Source: an uncultured Rubrobacteraceae bacterium
Lineage (GTDB): Bacteria; Actinomycetota; Rubrobacteria; Rubrobacterales; Rubrobacteraceae
Assembly: GCA_902806065.1 (NCBI GenBank)
Contig: CADCVE010000001.1
Coordinates: 124,001 to 188,000, forward strand
DNA: 64,000 nt
Direction of reading: 5' to 3'
In this document: piece by piece, positions 18,754 to 27,796 of the stretch
Numbering within the stretch: the first letter of the stretch is position 1
Layout of the letters: each line of letters begins with the position of its first letter
Made by a program: the position numbers and the translations under genes
The notes under the pieces: model-generated
What the model saw: only the letters and a program-made list of their open reading frames with translations
Database searches by the model: none
What the model was told of the DNA's origin: nothing

Positions 18754-19494
18754 ATGAGCCAGCAACAGCAAATGACGGAAGGTGGTCCCCGTCCCGAGAC
18801 CAGCAGGGGCCATTACATCCTGGAGGTTCTCGGGATCGCGGCTTTCTTCGTGCTCGCGCTGTTTATCGCGGTGGACATCTATCACGGGATGGCGAACTTC
18901 GGCTACCTCTGGCTGCTGCCGTTGCTCGTACTCCTGGCTTACCTGGCCGCGGATCTGATCTCCGGGATCGTGCACTTCCTGGCGGACAACTTCGGGTCTC
19001 CCGAGATGCCGGTCATCGGACCTGGGTTTATAAGTGGCTTTCGTGAGCACCACGTGGACCCGGCCGGGATAGTTACCCACGACTTCGTAGATACCAACGG
19101 CAACAACTGCCTCGTGAGCCTCCCCTTCCTGCTGTTGGTATGGATCGCCGTCCCTATCGAAACGACGGTCGGCGGGTATCTCTTCGCGGCTTTCTCACTC
19201 TTGCTCTGCTTCGCAGTGTTCCTGACCAACCAGTTCCACAAGTGGGCGCACATGCAAGATCCGCCGTCTACGGTGGCATGGCTCCAGAGGCGGGGTGTGA
19301 TCCTCTCCCGGGAACACCACAATGTTCACCACGCCAGCCCCTACGACACCTACTACTGCATCACCGTGGGCTTCTGGAACCCGCTGCTAGATCGAACCCG
19401 GTTCTTCGAGCGAACCGAGCGGCTGCTCCGCAGCATAATTCCCGGAACAGACCCCCGCCTCCGGGTCGAGAGAGAGGGAAGCCTCAACGACTGA
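18754..19494 (+). CDS. CarF/PEDS1-type plasmanylethanolamine desaturase
   Basis: A 246-residue integral membrane protein of the TMEM189/Kua/CarF lipid desaturase family, which introduces the vinyl-ether bond of plasmalogens. Helices lie near residues 20-42, 48-66, 115-133 and 136-155. The metal-binding histidines occur in the family's order: GIVHFLADN, SGFREHHVDP, NQFHKWAH and LSREHHNVHHASPYDTYY. ATG 18754 has AAAGGAGG six bases upstream, so the longer frame start at 18715 is not used. It is convergent with the ABC exporter. CarF proteins are also known for a role in light-induced carotenogenesis in myxobacteria, and this window has crtI-crtB elsewhere. The biochemical role here is inferred by family only. 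Confidence 0.88.
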   Translation: MSQQQQMTEGGPRPETSRGHYILEVLGIAAFFVLALFIAVDIYHGMANFGYLWLLPLLVLLAYLAADLISGIVHFLADNFGSPEMPVIGPGFISGFREHHVDPAGIVTHDFVDTNGNNCLVSLPFLLLVWIAVPIETTVGGYLFAAFSLLLCFAVFLTNQFHKWAHMQDPPSTVAWLQRRGVILSREHHNVHHASPYDTYYCITVGFWNPLLDRTRFFERTERLLRSIIPGTDPRLRVEREGSLND

Positions 19495-19553
19495 GAAGCT
19501 CTCTGAATCCCCGGGATTGAGCCTGTTGGAGGTGCACCGAACTTCGTTGAAGC

Positions 19554-20387
19554 TCAGGCGCGGCTGACCCGGGCTCGCAGGGCGGAGAAGGCGAGCGCGA
19601 ACGACACCACGCCCACTCCAACGACCGCGCCGATGGCGGGGAGCAGGTCGGACGGGGACCAGCCGGAGGAGATGAGGGCGCGCAAACCGGCGAGCAGATA
19701 CGTCACGGGGTTGTAGTCGGCGACGGCGGCCAGCCAGCCGGTGAGCGCTTCCTGTGGCAGGAACGTCGTCGTGAGGAACGCGAAGGGGAAGAAGAGGAGG
19801 AACGAAGAGTTCACCGCCCCGGGGTTGCCGGTGCGCAGCGCGATCGCGTAGGGGAAGCCGGTGAACGCGAGCCCCCACAACCCGCTGAGGAGCAGGAACG
19901 CGAGCACGCCCAGAGGTCCGGTGGCAAAGCCGATCCCGAGGATGAAGCCTAGAGCGAGTACGGGCAAGCACAGCGCCATGACGAGCACGAGATCGGCGAC
20001 CATCAGCCCGAGCAGCAGGCTGTAGCGGTTCACCGGCGAGACGAGCAGACGGTCGAAGTAGCCGGACTGAATGTCGGTGACGAGCGCGGAGGCGCGCGAG
20101 ATGCCCGTTACGGCGAAGACGATCGCGACGGGCAACTGGAAGGCTTCGAAGTCGTTTACCCCGACGAATTGGCCCACATCCGCCAGGGCGCCGACGTTCA
20201 CCGCGAAGAAGAACAGTGGCACGATAAGCGCCGGTATAAAGGCTTCCGGCTCGCGCGGTATCGCCCGCAAGGCCCTTCCGGCGACGCTGATCAAGTCGCG
20301 CCAGAAGCCAGCCGGGCGGGCGCGAATGGCGCCGCTATCGCTCCTGGCGCGGTGGGACGTAGTAGTGGGAGTTGCTCCGGTATTCAC
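19554..20387 (-). CDS. ABC-2 type exporter permease (DrrB-like)
   Basis: A 277-residue permease with six hydrophobic segments (for example AFIPALIVPLFFFAVNVGAL and LLGLMVADLVLVMALCLPVL) and the ABC-2 signature around DIQSGYFDRLLVSPVNR. It resembles the DrrB/daunorubicin-resistance group. Its ATG overlaps the upstream ATPase gene by four bases, so the two are translated as a unit. It would form the membrane part of a drug, lipid or antibiotic exporter. The substrate cannot be inferred. Confidence 0.9.
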   Translation of the reverse strand: MNTGATPTTTSHRARSDSGAIRARPAGFWRDLISVAGRALRAIPREPEAFIPALIVPLFFFAVNVGALADVGQFVGVNDFEAFQLPVAIVFAVTGISRASALVTDIQSGYFDRLLVSPVNRYSLLLGLMVADLVLVMALCLPVLALGFILGIGFATGPLGVLAFLLLSGLWGLAFTGFPYAIALRTGNPGAVNSSFLLFFPFAFLTTTFLPQEALTGWLAAVADYNPVTYLLAGLRALISSGWSPSDLLPAIGAVVGVGVVSFALAFSALRARVSRA

Positions 20388-21385
20388 TGAGACTCCTTTT
20401 CGTCCGTGTCCTCGATGTTGCCGAGCCGGTTGCCGGTCACTTCTAGGAACACGTCATCGAGGGTGGGCGTGCGTAGCGTGAGCCGCTCCACGTCGAGGCC
20501 GGCCTTTTCGAGCGCGATGGCGACGCGCCCGACTACTCGCGCACCATCGGGCGTGGCTATAGTGAGTTCACCGTCGTGCACCTCTACCCGCTCGACCGCT
20601 TCGAGCCCGCGCAGGCGCTCGACTGCCCCGTTGAGCTTGCCGCGGGTACTTGCCACTATGAGGTCCTGACCTACCGACCGTTTGAGCTTTGTAGGCGTAC
20701 CCTCGGCGACTATGCGTCCCTTGTCGATGATGCCGACCCGGTCGGCGAGCTGGTCGGCCTCTTCGAGGTACTGGGTGGTAAGGAAGATGGTGACACCGAG
20801 TTCAGCGTTGAGACGTCGAACTTCCTCCCACACCCGGGCGCGGCTGACCGGGTCCATGCCGGTTGTAGGCTCGTCGAGGAATAGTACGTCCGGGTTGTGC
20901 ATGAGTGCGGCGGCCAGATCCAGGCGGCGGCGCATGCCTCCGGAGTAGCCGCCCACCCGCCGGTCCAGCGCGTCGCCGAGGTCTATGAGCGCCCCAAGGC
21001 CCTTGAGCCGTTGGCTGATCTCGCCGCGCTTGAGCCCGTACAGCCGGCCCTGGAGGCGCAGGAACTCGGCGCCGGTCTGCTTGAGATCGAGCGCCGCTTC
21101 CTGCAAAGCGACGCCGATGCGTAGCCGCACACCGCCAGGATCATCGACGACGTCGTAACCGGCTACTGACGCGCGCCCAGCGGTGGGAGAGAGCAGCGTG
21201 ACGAGCATCCGCACCGTGGTGGTCTTGCCGGCGCCGTTCGGACCAAGGAACCCGTAGATCTCGCCGGGCGCGACCGAGAGATCCACCCCATCGACCGCGA
21301 CCATGTCCCCGAACCGGCGAACGAGCCCCTCGGCGCGGATGGCCGAACCGGAGACGGCCATCTCTTCCTCTGGTCGGGTGTTCAT
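20384..21385 (-). CDS. ABC transporter ATP-binding protein (DrrA-like)
   Basis: A 333-residue ABC ATPase. Walker A is GPNGAGKTTT (near residue 49), the signature is GGYSGGMRRRLDLA, Walker B is VLFLDEPTTGMDP, and the switch region TTQYLEEADQLADR carries Gln where many ABC ATPases have His, a normal feature of the DrrA group. The ~80-residue C-terminal extension with RLTLRTPTLDDVFLEVTG is typical of DrrA. It is coupled to the DrrB-like permease. Role: energising export of a hydrophobic compound, substrate unknown. Confidence 0.93.
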   Translation of the reverse strand: MNTRPEEEMAVSGSAIRAEGLVRRFGDMVAVDGVDLSVAPGEIYGFLGPNGAGKTTTVRMLVTLLSPTAGRASVAGYDVVDDPGGVRLRIGVALQEAALDLKQTGAEFLRLQGRLYGLKRGEISQRLKGLGALIDLGDALDRRVGGYSGGMRRRLDLAAALMHNPDVLFLDEPTTGMDPVSRARVWEEVRRLNAELGVTIFLTTQYLEEADQLADRVGIIDKGRIVAEGTPTKLKRSVGQDLIVASTRGKLNGAVERLRGLEAVERVEVHDGELTIATPDGARVVGRVAIALEKAGLDVERLTLRTPTLDDVFLEVTGNRLGNIEDTDEKESQ

Positions 21386-21524
21386 CTCACCAACAACCCC
21401 ACTACTCCTTCTTTTCGCGGTGATGTTTGACCTCCTCGTCGCCCTGTAATTACCCTCTTGAGTATGGGGCAGTTCCCTCTGGTTCCCAACCCCGTTCTAA
21501 CCGGATGCTAAAGATTTACCGTCC

Positions 21525-22349
21525 TTACGCCGCCCCGGTTCGCAGGCTGCCATCCGCCTTCCGGCGCGGCTTACTCCCCTGGAGCACACTATAGAGGGAT
21601 AGCGCGACAGGTATGGCGGCGACCAACGCTGCACCGGTGGTCAGGAGAGACGCATCGTACTGGTTTAGGACTACTCCAACGAGCGCCCACATGACGGCGG
21701 CCGCGTAGGCCAGATTCCCCTGTAGCGGACCAGCTCTGCCAGCCAGAAGTACCGCCGAGGCTAGAAGACCGCCCGTGAGTAGTAGGGCGACGCCGAGAAC
21801 AGCTTCGCCAGAGCCACCTTGTAGAACTCCGAGGGCGACGAACGTCGTGGCGAAGCTCACCAGAGTAGCCGCCGTGATCCAGCCAAACAACAGCCCCAGC
21901 GGTAGGGCTACCAGCCAGCGCTCGCTTCCGCTCAGCGCGCGCCCGCGGCTCTCGCGCAAGACCCCGAGGTACGCGAGGGCCACGAAGGCAAAGATGCTCA
22001 CGATTACCACCTGCGCCAGGAGGAATTGCCGCGCCGGGAACAGGATCTCCCACAGGCCGTTGGAGAAGAACGCCCCGGCCGAGAACCACCCCACACGCCG
22101 CAACAGCGCGTTGTCGCGGTTACCAGGCAGCGCCTGATAAACAGCGTAGGCCAGGCAGAGCAGGAAGATCGGACTCCAGATCACGAACGCGTAGTCGGCA
22201 GGGACCACCAGCGTGCCGTTCTCCGCAGAGACCCTACCTACATCCAGCCCAAGAAGCAGAATCCCACCAGCCCCTGCCACGACCTGAAAGAGCGCCCCCA
22301 CGACGTTAGCTACCTGGCGCGCCAGGCCCCACTTACCGCCATTACCCAT
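21525..22349 (-). CDS. Polytopic membrane protein, TspO-like
   Basis: A ~274-residue protein with about eight hydrophobic helices. The motif DYAFVIWSPIFLLCLAYAVYQ and the later W-containing helices (NGLWEILFPA, LLFGWITAATLV) recall the tryptophan-rich sensory TspO/MBR fold and its longer bacterial relatives. Substrate or ligand is unknown. ATG 22349 is chosen, seven codons inside the longest frame, because AGAAGGGGG sits five bases upstream. It is divergent from a MarR regulator whose start is about 60 bases away, so MarR control of this gene is plausible. The family call is moderate. Confidence 0.6.
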   Translation of the reverse strand: MGNGGKWGLARQVANVVGALFQVVAGAGGILLLGLDVGRVSAENGTLVVPADYAFVIWSPIFLLCLAYAVYQALPGNRDNALLRRVGWFSAGAFFSNGLWEILFPARQFLLAQVVIVSIFAFVALAYLGVLRESRGRALSGSERWLVALPLGLLFGWITAATLVSFATTFVALGVLQGGSGEAVLGVALLLTGGLLASAVLLAGRAGPLQGNLAYAAAVMWALVGVVLNQYDASLLTTGAALVAAIPVALSLYSVLQGSKPRRKADGSLRTGAA

Positions 22350-22410
22350 ACGTACCCCCTTCTGGTACACTATTTCTATGACAAAGTATTTTTATCATCG
22401 AAGTAAATAG

Positions 22411-22902
22411 GTGTCAATAGCAGGGGACGAGAGTCTGGCTGAATTGGTGCGCGAGCATTCCTCGGCGGTTATGCGCTACGCGGCGGCTACTGCCAAGCGC
22501 ATGGGCATCGAGGCTTCGGAGTTGGCGGCGCTCGAGCATTTGCAGGCAGCGGGGCCGATGACGTTGGGGCGGTTGGGGGAGAGGTTGTCGATGAGCCCCG
22601 GGGCTCTGACGGCTCTGGTGGATCGTCTGGAGCGGAGAGGTTTCGTGGAGCGTACGCCGAATCCTGGGGACCGTAGGAGCGCGCTCGTACACGAGACCGA
22701 GGCGGGGCTGGTGGAGTCGCTCCAGCACCTGTGGCCGTACATCCAGGAAATGAAAGCCATCGAGGATAGTTTCTCGGAGGAGGAACGGACGGTTATTGCC
22801 CGCTTCTTATCAGCGGCCACTGAGGCGACGCACCGGCATGCGGAGTTGCCCGGCGGCGGTAAACGGGGAGACGACGAAGGAGGGGCGAAGACGGGAGAGT
22901 AG
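22411..22902 (+). CDS. MarR-family transcriptional regulator
   Basis: A 163-residue winged-helix regulator. The DNA-binding region is LEHLQAAGPMTLGRLGERLS, then MSPGALTALVDRLERRGFVE and the wing RTPNPGDRRSALVHETEAG, as in MarR. It has dimerisation helices at both ends. GTG 22411 is preceded by AT-rich DNA with no Shine-Dalgarno, so the transcript may be leaderless. It is divergent from the TspO-like gene, and the shared ~60-base region is its likely operator. The ligand is unknown. Confidence 0.9.
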   Translation: MSIAGDESLAELVREHSSAVMRYAAATAKRMGIEASELAALEHLQAAGPMTLGRLGERLSMSPGALTALVDRLERRGFVERTPNPGDRRSALVHETEAGLVESLQHLWPYIQEMKAIEDSFSEEERTVIARFLSAATEATHRHAELPGGGKRGDDEGGAKTGE

Positions 22903-23168
22903 ATGCTTGCTGAGATTCTTTGGTGGTTCGGACCCAGAGCCACACTAAGAGGAGGGCATACGTGGACAAGTCGAGACTAACGATGAGGACTCCATACATA
23001 CTTTCCTAGCCTCTCTGGACTTCGATGAGATGTAGGTTGGTTAATCTACTAGTGCGGCAAACTGCTTAGGGACGTGCGATCAACCTTATTAACCTTACTG
23101 TGGTTTCGTCACTTCTAGGATGTCCTACCACCTAAAGGTTAGAGGAAGGGAAGAGCACACCACGGCCG

Positions 23169-24710
23169 CTAACGCGCTGCATCTGCGGAAACGGGGAGAA
23201 GGCCGAGTTCGGCGGCGCGGGCGGCGGCCTGAGTGCGGTCCTCGACCTCGAGCTTCTCGACGATGTTCCTGAGGTGGTGCTTTACGGTGCCGAGCCCGAT
23301 CTTGAGGTCTTCCTGAATCTGGGGATTCGTCCTGCCCCGTGCCGTGAGCAGCAAGACTTCTTTCTCCCGGAGCGTGAGCGAGCCCAAGACGAGCTCGGCC
23401 TTTTTGCGGGTGTCTATGTCCTCGGCTACCACGATGAAGTAGTTGGGCTTCCCGGTAAAGTCGCCCCCTTCGTACAAGGGTGAGACGTTGATCGAGACCC
23501 AAACGTACGAGCCGTCTTTCCTGAGGTACCGCTTCTCGACAGAGTAGTCGGAGAGCGCGCCTGCGAGTAGCCTCTGCCGGTGTTCCTCGTCCTTACTCAC
23601 ATCCTCGGGGTGGGTTATCTCATGGGGCGTTTTCGAGAGCAACTCCTCGCTAGAGTAGCCCGTGATCTCGCAGAACCTCCTGTTGACCCTCAAGTATGGC
23701 CCGTCGGGGGACAGGTGGGCAAGGTCGCTCGCCATTCCCTCGAAGGTGGCGTTCATGATCCTCTCGTTCTCCTTGAGCCTAACGACGGAGGCCTCCAACT
23801 CGGCGGTCCTCTCCGCCACCCGCCGCTCCAATTCCTCGTTGAGGCGCCTGACCTCTTCCTCGGCCCGGACCCGCTCCGTGACGTCCCGGAGGATCGCCAC
23901 CACGGCGTTCAAGTTCGGGTCGTTCAAAAAGTTATTCATTGCCAGTTCCAGATGCACCCACGAGCCATCCTTGCGCCGGCAGCGGAACACGAACAGCGGG
24001 GCGACACCAGGGGAGTCCCAGATCTCGACGGAGTTTGCCACCACCATCTCCAGGTCTTCGGGGTGGAGCATATCGAGCGCTACCGTGCCCACCAGCTCAC
24101 CGGGAGCGTAGCCTAGGACCCGCTTTATCGAGGGGCTCACGTAGCGCAAGGAGCCGTCTATCTCGAAGATCACGACCGCGTCCCCGACGTGACAAGCTAG
24201 AGACCGGAACGTTTCCTCGGTGCTCTCCACGATTCCTGGGCCGGGAAGGGAACCCTCCCGGTCCGCGACCGCTATCACAAGCCGATCCTCGTCGAAGCCG
24301 TCTACGTAGGCGGCGACCGTTACCGAAGCTTCAAAGGAACCCGCGGATCCGGCAGCGCCGCGCAGCACGCGCAGAGGACCCCTGAAGGAGCCTTTCTCTC
24401 TCTGCTCCTCGCGGGCCGCTGCCAGACGCCGGTCCGAGGGATCGAAGATATCGCCGCCACCTGGCGCTAGTAGCTCCTCGCGCTTGCGCCCCAGCAGCCG
24501 GCAAGCCTCCGCGTTAGCATCCAGGATCCCACCCTGCGCGTCGGCGAACAACACTCCGCCCATGCTCGCCCGGAAAAAGGCATGGTACAGGTGTTCCTCA
24601 CCCCCGAAGAAAGATGCCTCTCCGGAAGGTTTCGCCTGGCCCATACCTCTCGACTCGCCGTCCACCCGCCTCCTATCTACGGCGCTCTCCCCTTGCGCCA
24701 TCTCGTGCAT
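23169..24710 (-). CDS. PAS-domain sensor with LuxR-type DNA-binding domain
   Basis: About 513 residues. Three PAS domains lie in tandem: one around FRASMGGVLFADAQGGILDA, one around LACHVGDAVVIFEIDGSLRY, and one after a coiled coil (VRRLNEELERRVAERTAELEAS) around FCEITGYSSEELLSKTPHEI. The C-terminal LuxR/GerE helix-turn-helix is LTLREKEVLLLTARGRTNPQ onward. It lacks a kinase domain, so it should be a one-component sensor-regulator. Start choice is uncertain: ATG 24710 is used, ATG 24701 is equally possible. A TAGAAT box (24728-24723) lies just upstream, suggesting a very short leader. The signal is unknown. It is divergent from the receiver-LuxR gene. Confidence 0.85.
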   Translation of the reverse strand: MHEMAQGESAVDRRRVDGESRGMGQAKPSGEASFFGGEEHLYHAFFRASMGGVLFADAQGGILDANAEACRLLGRKREELLAPGGGDIFDPSDRRLAAAREEQREKGSFRGPLRVLRGAAGSAGSFEASVTVAAYVDGFDEDRLVIAVADREGSLPGPGIVESTEETFRSLACHVGDAVVIFEIDGSLRYVSPSIKRVLGYAPGELVGTVALDMLHPEDLEMVVANSVEIWDSPGVAPLFVFRCRRKDGSWVHLELAMNNFLNDPNLNAVVAILRDVTERVRAEEEVRRLNEELERRVAERTAELEASVVRLKENERIMNATFEGMASDLAHLSPDGPYLRVNRRFCEITGYSSEELLSKTPHEITHPEDVSKDEEHRQRLLAGALSDYSVEKRYLRKDGSYVWVSINVSPLYEGGDFTGKPNYFIVVAEDIDTRKKAELVLGSLTLREKEVLLLTARGRTNPQIQEDLKIGLGTVKHHLRNIVEKLEVEDRTQAAARAAELGLLPVSADAAR

Positions 24711-24996
24711 CCGGCACAACGTATTCTACCCGTTAGGGATGTGGGCGCGAAAGGGCGAGACTTCGACGGTGCGTCGCTTGCGTGACGATGCCGTCCAAGA
24801 CGGAGGTATTCGAACGATGTCTGAGCCACTACTTTAGGGTCGTCATGGAGAAAAAACCGAAAAACCGTCCGGCCAGACGGTACCGAAGTGTCCGCCTACC
24901 GGATATTGTCCTGGTAGGAAGAGGAACGCGGCGAGGCTCCCCGGTTTAAGCCATCCTTGCGAGCCTTCACAAGCGCGAATTATAAGGAGAGAGATA

Positions 24997-25743
24997 GTGA
25001 GCAGTGAGGTTGAGCCCGCCCCTCGAAACGGTAGTGACGATCCAGCGGTGACGCCGGTAGTGCGCGTGATGCTCGTCGAGTATCACGCGATATTCAGGGA
25101 GATGCTCGCCCTCGTCATCGGCCGCGAGTCGGGCTTCGAGGTAGTTGCCCAGGCGGGCTGTTTGGCCGGGGCGCGTCGGGAGCTCGCGGAGTTGGGAGAA
25201 GGAGGCGTGAACCTGGCGGTCGTGGACCTGCGCCTCCCCGACGGAGACGGGACGGAGTTGATCGGAGAGTTCTGCGGGGAGAACGCACACTGCGCCGTCC
25301 TGGTTCTGACCGCGGACGCCGACCTTGCGGTTCACGGCCGAGCGGTAGAGAAGGGCGCCTCGGGGATTTTGCACAAGTCGGTCGGTATGGGCAAGGTCAT
25401 GGAAGCGGTGCGCCGCTTGGCGGCGGGGGAGGCACTACACTCCCAGAAAGAGGTCGTGGAGCTTTTGCGCCTCGCCGACCGCCGACGCACGCAGGGTCGC
25501 GAGGCCAGGGCTGCCTTCGAGCAACTCACCTCCCGCGAGAAGGACGCGCTGCGGGCGCTAGCCGAGGGGATGGGCGACAAGGAGATCGCGGCCAGGCTCG
25601 GGGTGAGCTCGGGGACGGCGCGCGGGTACGTGTCCAGCATCCTCCAGAAGCTCGGGGTCAACTCCCGGCTGCAAGCCCTCGTCTTCGCCGCCCACCACGG
25701 CCTCGTAGATCTGGGGCCCGGCCCCGCCGAGAGATCCCTGTGA
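24997..25743 (+). CDS. NarL/LuxR-type response regulator with atypical receiver
   Basis: A 248-residue regulator: receiver domain (~residues 22-145) and LuxR-type helix-turn-helix (LTSREKDALRALAEGMGDKE, then AARLGVSSGTARGYVSSILQ). The phospho-acceptor aspartate in AVVDLRLPDGDG and the lysine in ILHKSVG are present. The acidic pair that binds Mg is changed: VMLVEYHAIFRE has Glu-Tyr where VDDH is usual, so phosphorylation may be weakened or unconventional. GTG 24997 has AAGGAGAGA upstream. No histidine kinase is adjacent. The divergent PAS-LuxR gene may be a functional partner. Confidence 0.87.
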   Translation: MSSEVEPAPRNGSDDPAVTPVVRVMLVEYHAIFREMLALVIGRESGFEVVAQAGCLAGARRELAELGEGGVNLAVVDLRLPDGDGTELIGEFCGENAHCAVLVLTADADLAVHGRAVEKGASGILHKSVGMGKVMEAVRRLAAGEALHSQKEVVELLRLADRRRTQGREARAAFEQLTSREKDALRALAEGMGDKEIAARLGVSSGTARGYVSSILQKLGVNSRLQALVFAAHHGLVDLGPGPAERSL

Positions 25744-26218
25744 AGTACACATCTGCCTGCGGGAACCAAAAGAGCGAGAAATATCAGAAACTTCCTGGCG
25801 ATCCCTATCAATTCACGGGTGCGCCCGACGATAAACCCCGCTACGGTTGCTCGTATGGAGAAGTAGAACGAGAAGACGCGCGTTCTCTTGGCCAACGAGC
25901 CCAGGGGCTATCGCGAGGTCATAGCGGACGCCTTTTCGTGACTCAGGCCGCTCCTGGAGATGTTAGTCCAACTGCCTCTGCGCCCAGGCATGCGTACGTA
26001 TGCGTAGGCCGAAAACGGCCCCCGCGATTAAGGGATCGTTAAGGGGCGCCTGCTAAGGTGCCTGTACATACCTACCACTCGGGCCTGCAACACCGATGCG
26101 AGCTTCTCCCGGCGGCGTGCCAGCGGTAGAGGAGTCATCAGGCGCCACCGGCGCGCCTGGACGGGACGAAGCTTCTGTGACAGTCAGCTCAAGGGAGAGA
26201 TCAGGAAAGGAAGGAAAG
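25744..26218. other. Intergenic region with a receiver-like gene fragment
   Basis: No intact gene is supported. It contains a decayed fragment at 25873-26007 described separately. Between about 26093 and 26178 there is a possible long-range hairpin (AGCTTC near 26100 with GAAGCT near 26169). An ATG-led frame extending the next gene to 26096 lacks a ribosome-binding site. No riboswitch class was recognised. Confidence 0.45.
25873..26007 (+). pseudogene. Possible remnant of a small receiver-like protein gene
   Basis: The frame reads KTRVLLANEPRGYREVIADA, then FS, a TGA at 25939-25941 and LRPLLEMLVQLP before a TAG at 26005. The start resembles short actinobacterial proteins beginning VLLANEPRAYREV(L/I)A..LRP, which look like degenerate receiver domains. 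The in-frame TGA and the short length argue for decay. Recognition rests on one motif only. Confidence 0.3.
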
Positions 26219-27772
26219 ATGAGAAAGGCGAGTCTAAAGGCGTTGCGCGGAGCTACCGGCGAGTTTTACGGGCTGGAGAAGTCCGAGCCGGCACTTTGCA
26301 CGGTCGGCGGGCACGAGCAAAAAGGCGCTACGCGAAAGGGAGCGCTGCCTCTGGTGCCGGTGGTGGTGCTATTGGTGGCGCTGGCGCTGGCGGTAGCGCT
26401 GGCGGGGTTCGCCGTGCAACCGGCGGAGGCGCAGACGGCGGGAGGCCCCGTAGTCGCCTGGGGGGGGTTCAACGAGTTCGGCCAGCTCAACGTCCCCTCC
26501 AACCTCTCGGGGGTGAAGGCTATCTCCGCTGGTGGAGTTCACAACCTGGCCCTGAAGGAGGACGGCACCGTCGTCGCCTGGGGGGGAAACTACTACGGCC
26601 AGATCGGCGTCCCCGAAGGCCTCTCGGGGGTGAAGGCTATCTCCGCTGGCCTGTCTCATAGCCTGGCCCTGAAGGAAGACGGCACCGTCGTCGCCTGGAG
26701 GGGGTACAACGCCTACGGTCAGGGCAGCGTCCCCTCCAACCTCTCGGGTGTAAAGGCCATCTCCGCTGGTACTTATCACAACCTGGCGCTCAAGGAAGAC
26801 GGCACCGTCGTAGCCTGGGGAGCCAACGGTCTGGGCCAGACCACCGTCCCGACCGGCCTGGGTGGCGTGAAGGCCGTCTCTGCCGGTGGGAGCCACAGCC
26901 TGGCGCTGAAGGAGGACGGCACCGTCGTCGCCTGGGGACGCAACGCCGAGGGACAGAGCAGCGTCCCCTCCGGCCTCTCGGGGGTGAAGGACATCTCCGC
27001 TGGTGAACTTCACAGCCTGGCGCTCAAGGAGGACGGCACCGTCGTCGCCTGGGGGGACAACCGCTTCGACCATGGCAGCGTCCCCTACGACCTTGGGGGC
27101 ATCACAGCCATAGACGCAAGCGTATATCACAACCTGGCCCTGGACGCCAGCGCCCCGGGTCCCATAACCTCCTTCGCCGCCATAGCTGACGACGGTAAGG
27201 TCTCCCTCTCATGGAAGAACCCCTCGGATACCGACTTCCAGACGGTGAGGGTGCTGCGCTCCACTACTGGGACCGCGACAAGCCCCGAACCTAGCGCCCA
27301 GCAGACCCAGATCTACGAGGGCACCGTCCAGTCCTACGAGGACACGAACCTCGCCAACGGCACCACCTACTACTACACCGCCTTCGCCAAGGACGAAGTT
27401 GGCAACTGGTCGGCCGGTGCGACCCAGAGCGCGAATCCAGCAGACGCTACCGCCCCCACGATCGACTCGGTGACGCCGGCCGCCAGGCCCAAGCCCGCCA
27501 AGAGTACCAACGTCACGGCGACCTTCTCAGAGGCGATGGACGAGGGTTCGCTGAAGGCTAGCGGCACCTTCACCCTCCTCCAGAAGGGCAAGAGCACCCC
27601 GGTTGCGGCCTCGGTGAGCTACGACGCGGCCACCAAGAAGGTCACCCTCACTCCGAGTAAACGCCTCAAGAGCGGAGAGACGTACAAGGTCATGGTGACG
27701 AGAGGGGCGAAGGATGCGGCGGGCAACCCGCTTGCAGCGGCGAAGGTTTGGAGCTTCACGATAAAGCAGTAG
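26219..27772 (+). CDS. Secreted RCC1/BLIP-II-like propeller protein with Fn3 and SbsA-Ig domains
   Basis: A 517-residue exported protein. An N-region of ~38 residues precedes a hydrophobic signal segment (LPLVPVVVLLVALALAVALA) and a likely cleavage site after AEA. Six or seven repeats of ~38 residues follow, each with VVAWGxNxxGQxxVPxxL, SGVKAISAG and H(S/N)LALKEDGT, as in RCC1/BLIP-II propellers. A fibronectin type III domain (ITSFAAIADDGKVSLSWKNP) and a C-terminal SbsA-type Ig domain (AKSTNVTATFSEAMDEGSL) complete it. ATG 26219 has AAGGAAGG just upstream, whereas the longer frame start at 26096 has none. Role probably surface binding. A strong hairpin follows the stop. Confidence 0.85.
   Translation: MRKASLKALRGATGEFYGLEKSEPALCTVGGHEQKGATRKGALPLVPVVVLLVALALAVALAGFAVQPAEAQTAGGPVVAWGGFNEFGQLNVPSNLSGVKAISAGGVHNLALKEDGTVVAWGGNYYGQIGVPEGLSGVKAISAGLSHSLALKEDGTVVAWRGYNAYGQGSVPSNLSGVKAISAGTYHNLALKEDGTVVAWGANGLGQTTVPTGLGGVKAVSAGGSHSLALKEDGTVVAWGRNAEGQSSVPSGLSGVKDISAGELHSLALKEDGTVVAWGDNRFDHGSVPYDLGGITAIDASVYHNLALDASAPGPITSFAAIADDGKVSLSWKNPSDTDFQTVRVLRSTTGTATSPEPSAQQTQIYEGTVQSYEDTNLANGTTYYYTAFAKDEVGNWSAGATQSANPADATAPTIDSVTPAARPKPAKSTNVTATFSEAMDEGSLKASGTFTLLQKGKSTPVAASVSYDAATKKVTLTPSKRLKSGETYKVMVTRGAKDAAGNPLAAAKVWSFTIKQ
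26446..27142 (+). repeat. Tandem ~114-bp coding repeats of the propeller protein
   Basis: Six to seven direct repeats of about 114 bp, each encoding one ~38-residue blade. The segment CTGAAGGAGGACGGCACC recurs nearly unchanged, and the last unit is the most divergent. The close similarity suggests recent tandem duplication or gene conversion. Confidence 0.8.
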
Positions 27773-27796
27773 GACGGCAGGAGGGGCTCGCCGAAA

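Noticed and set aside
25740-26042. 100-codon plus-strand ORF overlapping the response regulator stop
   Set aside because: Composition is unlike protein, and a different frame in the same stretch carries the receiver-like remnant.
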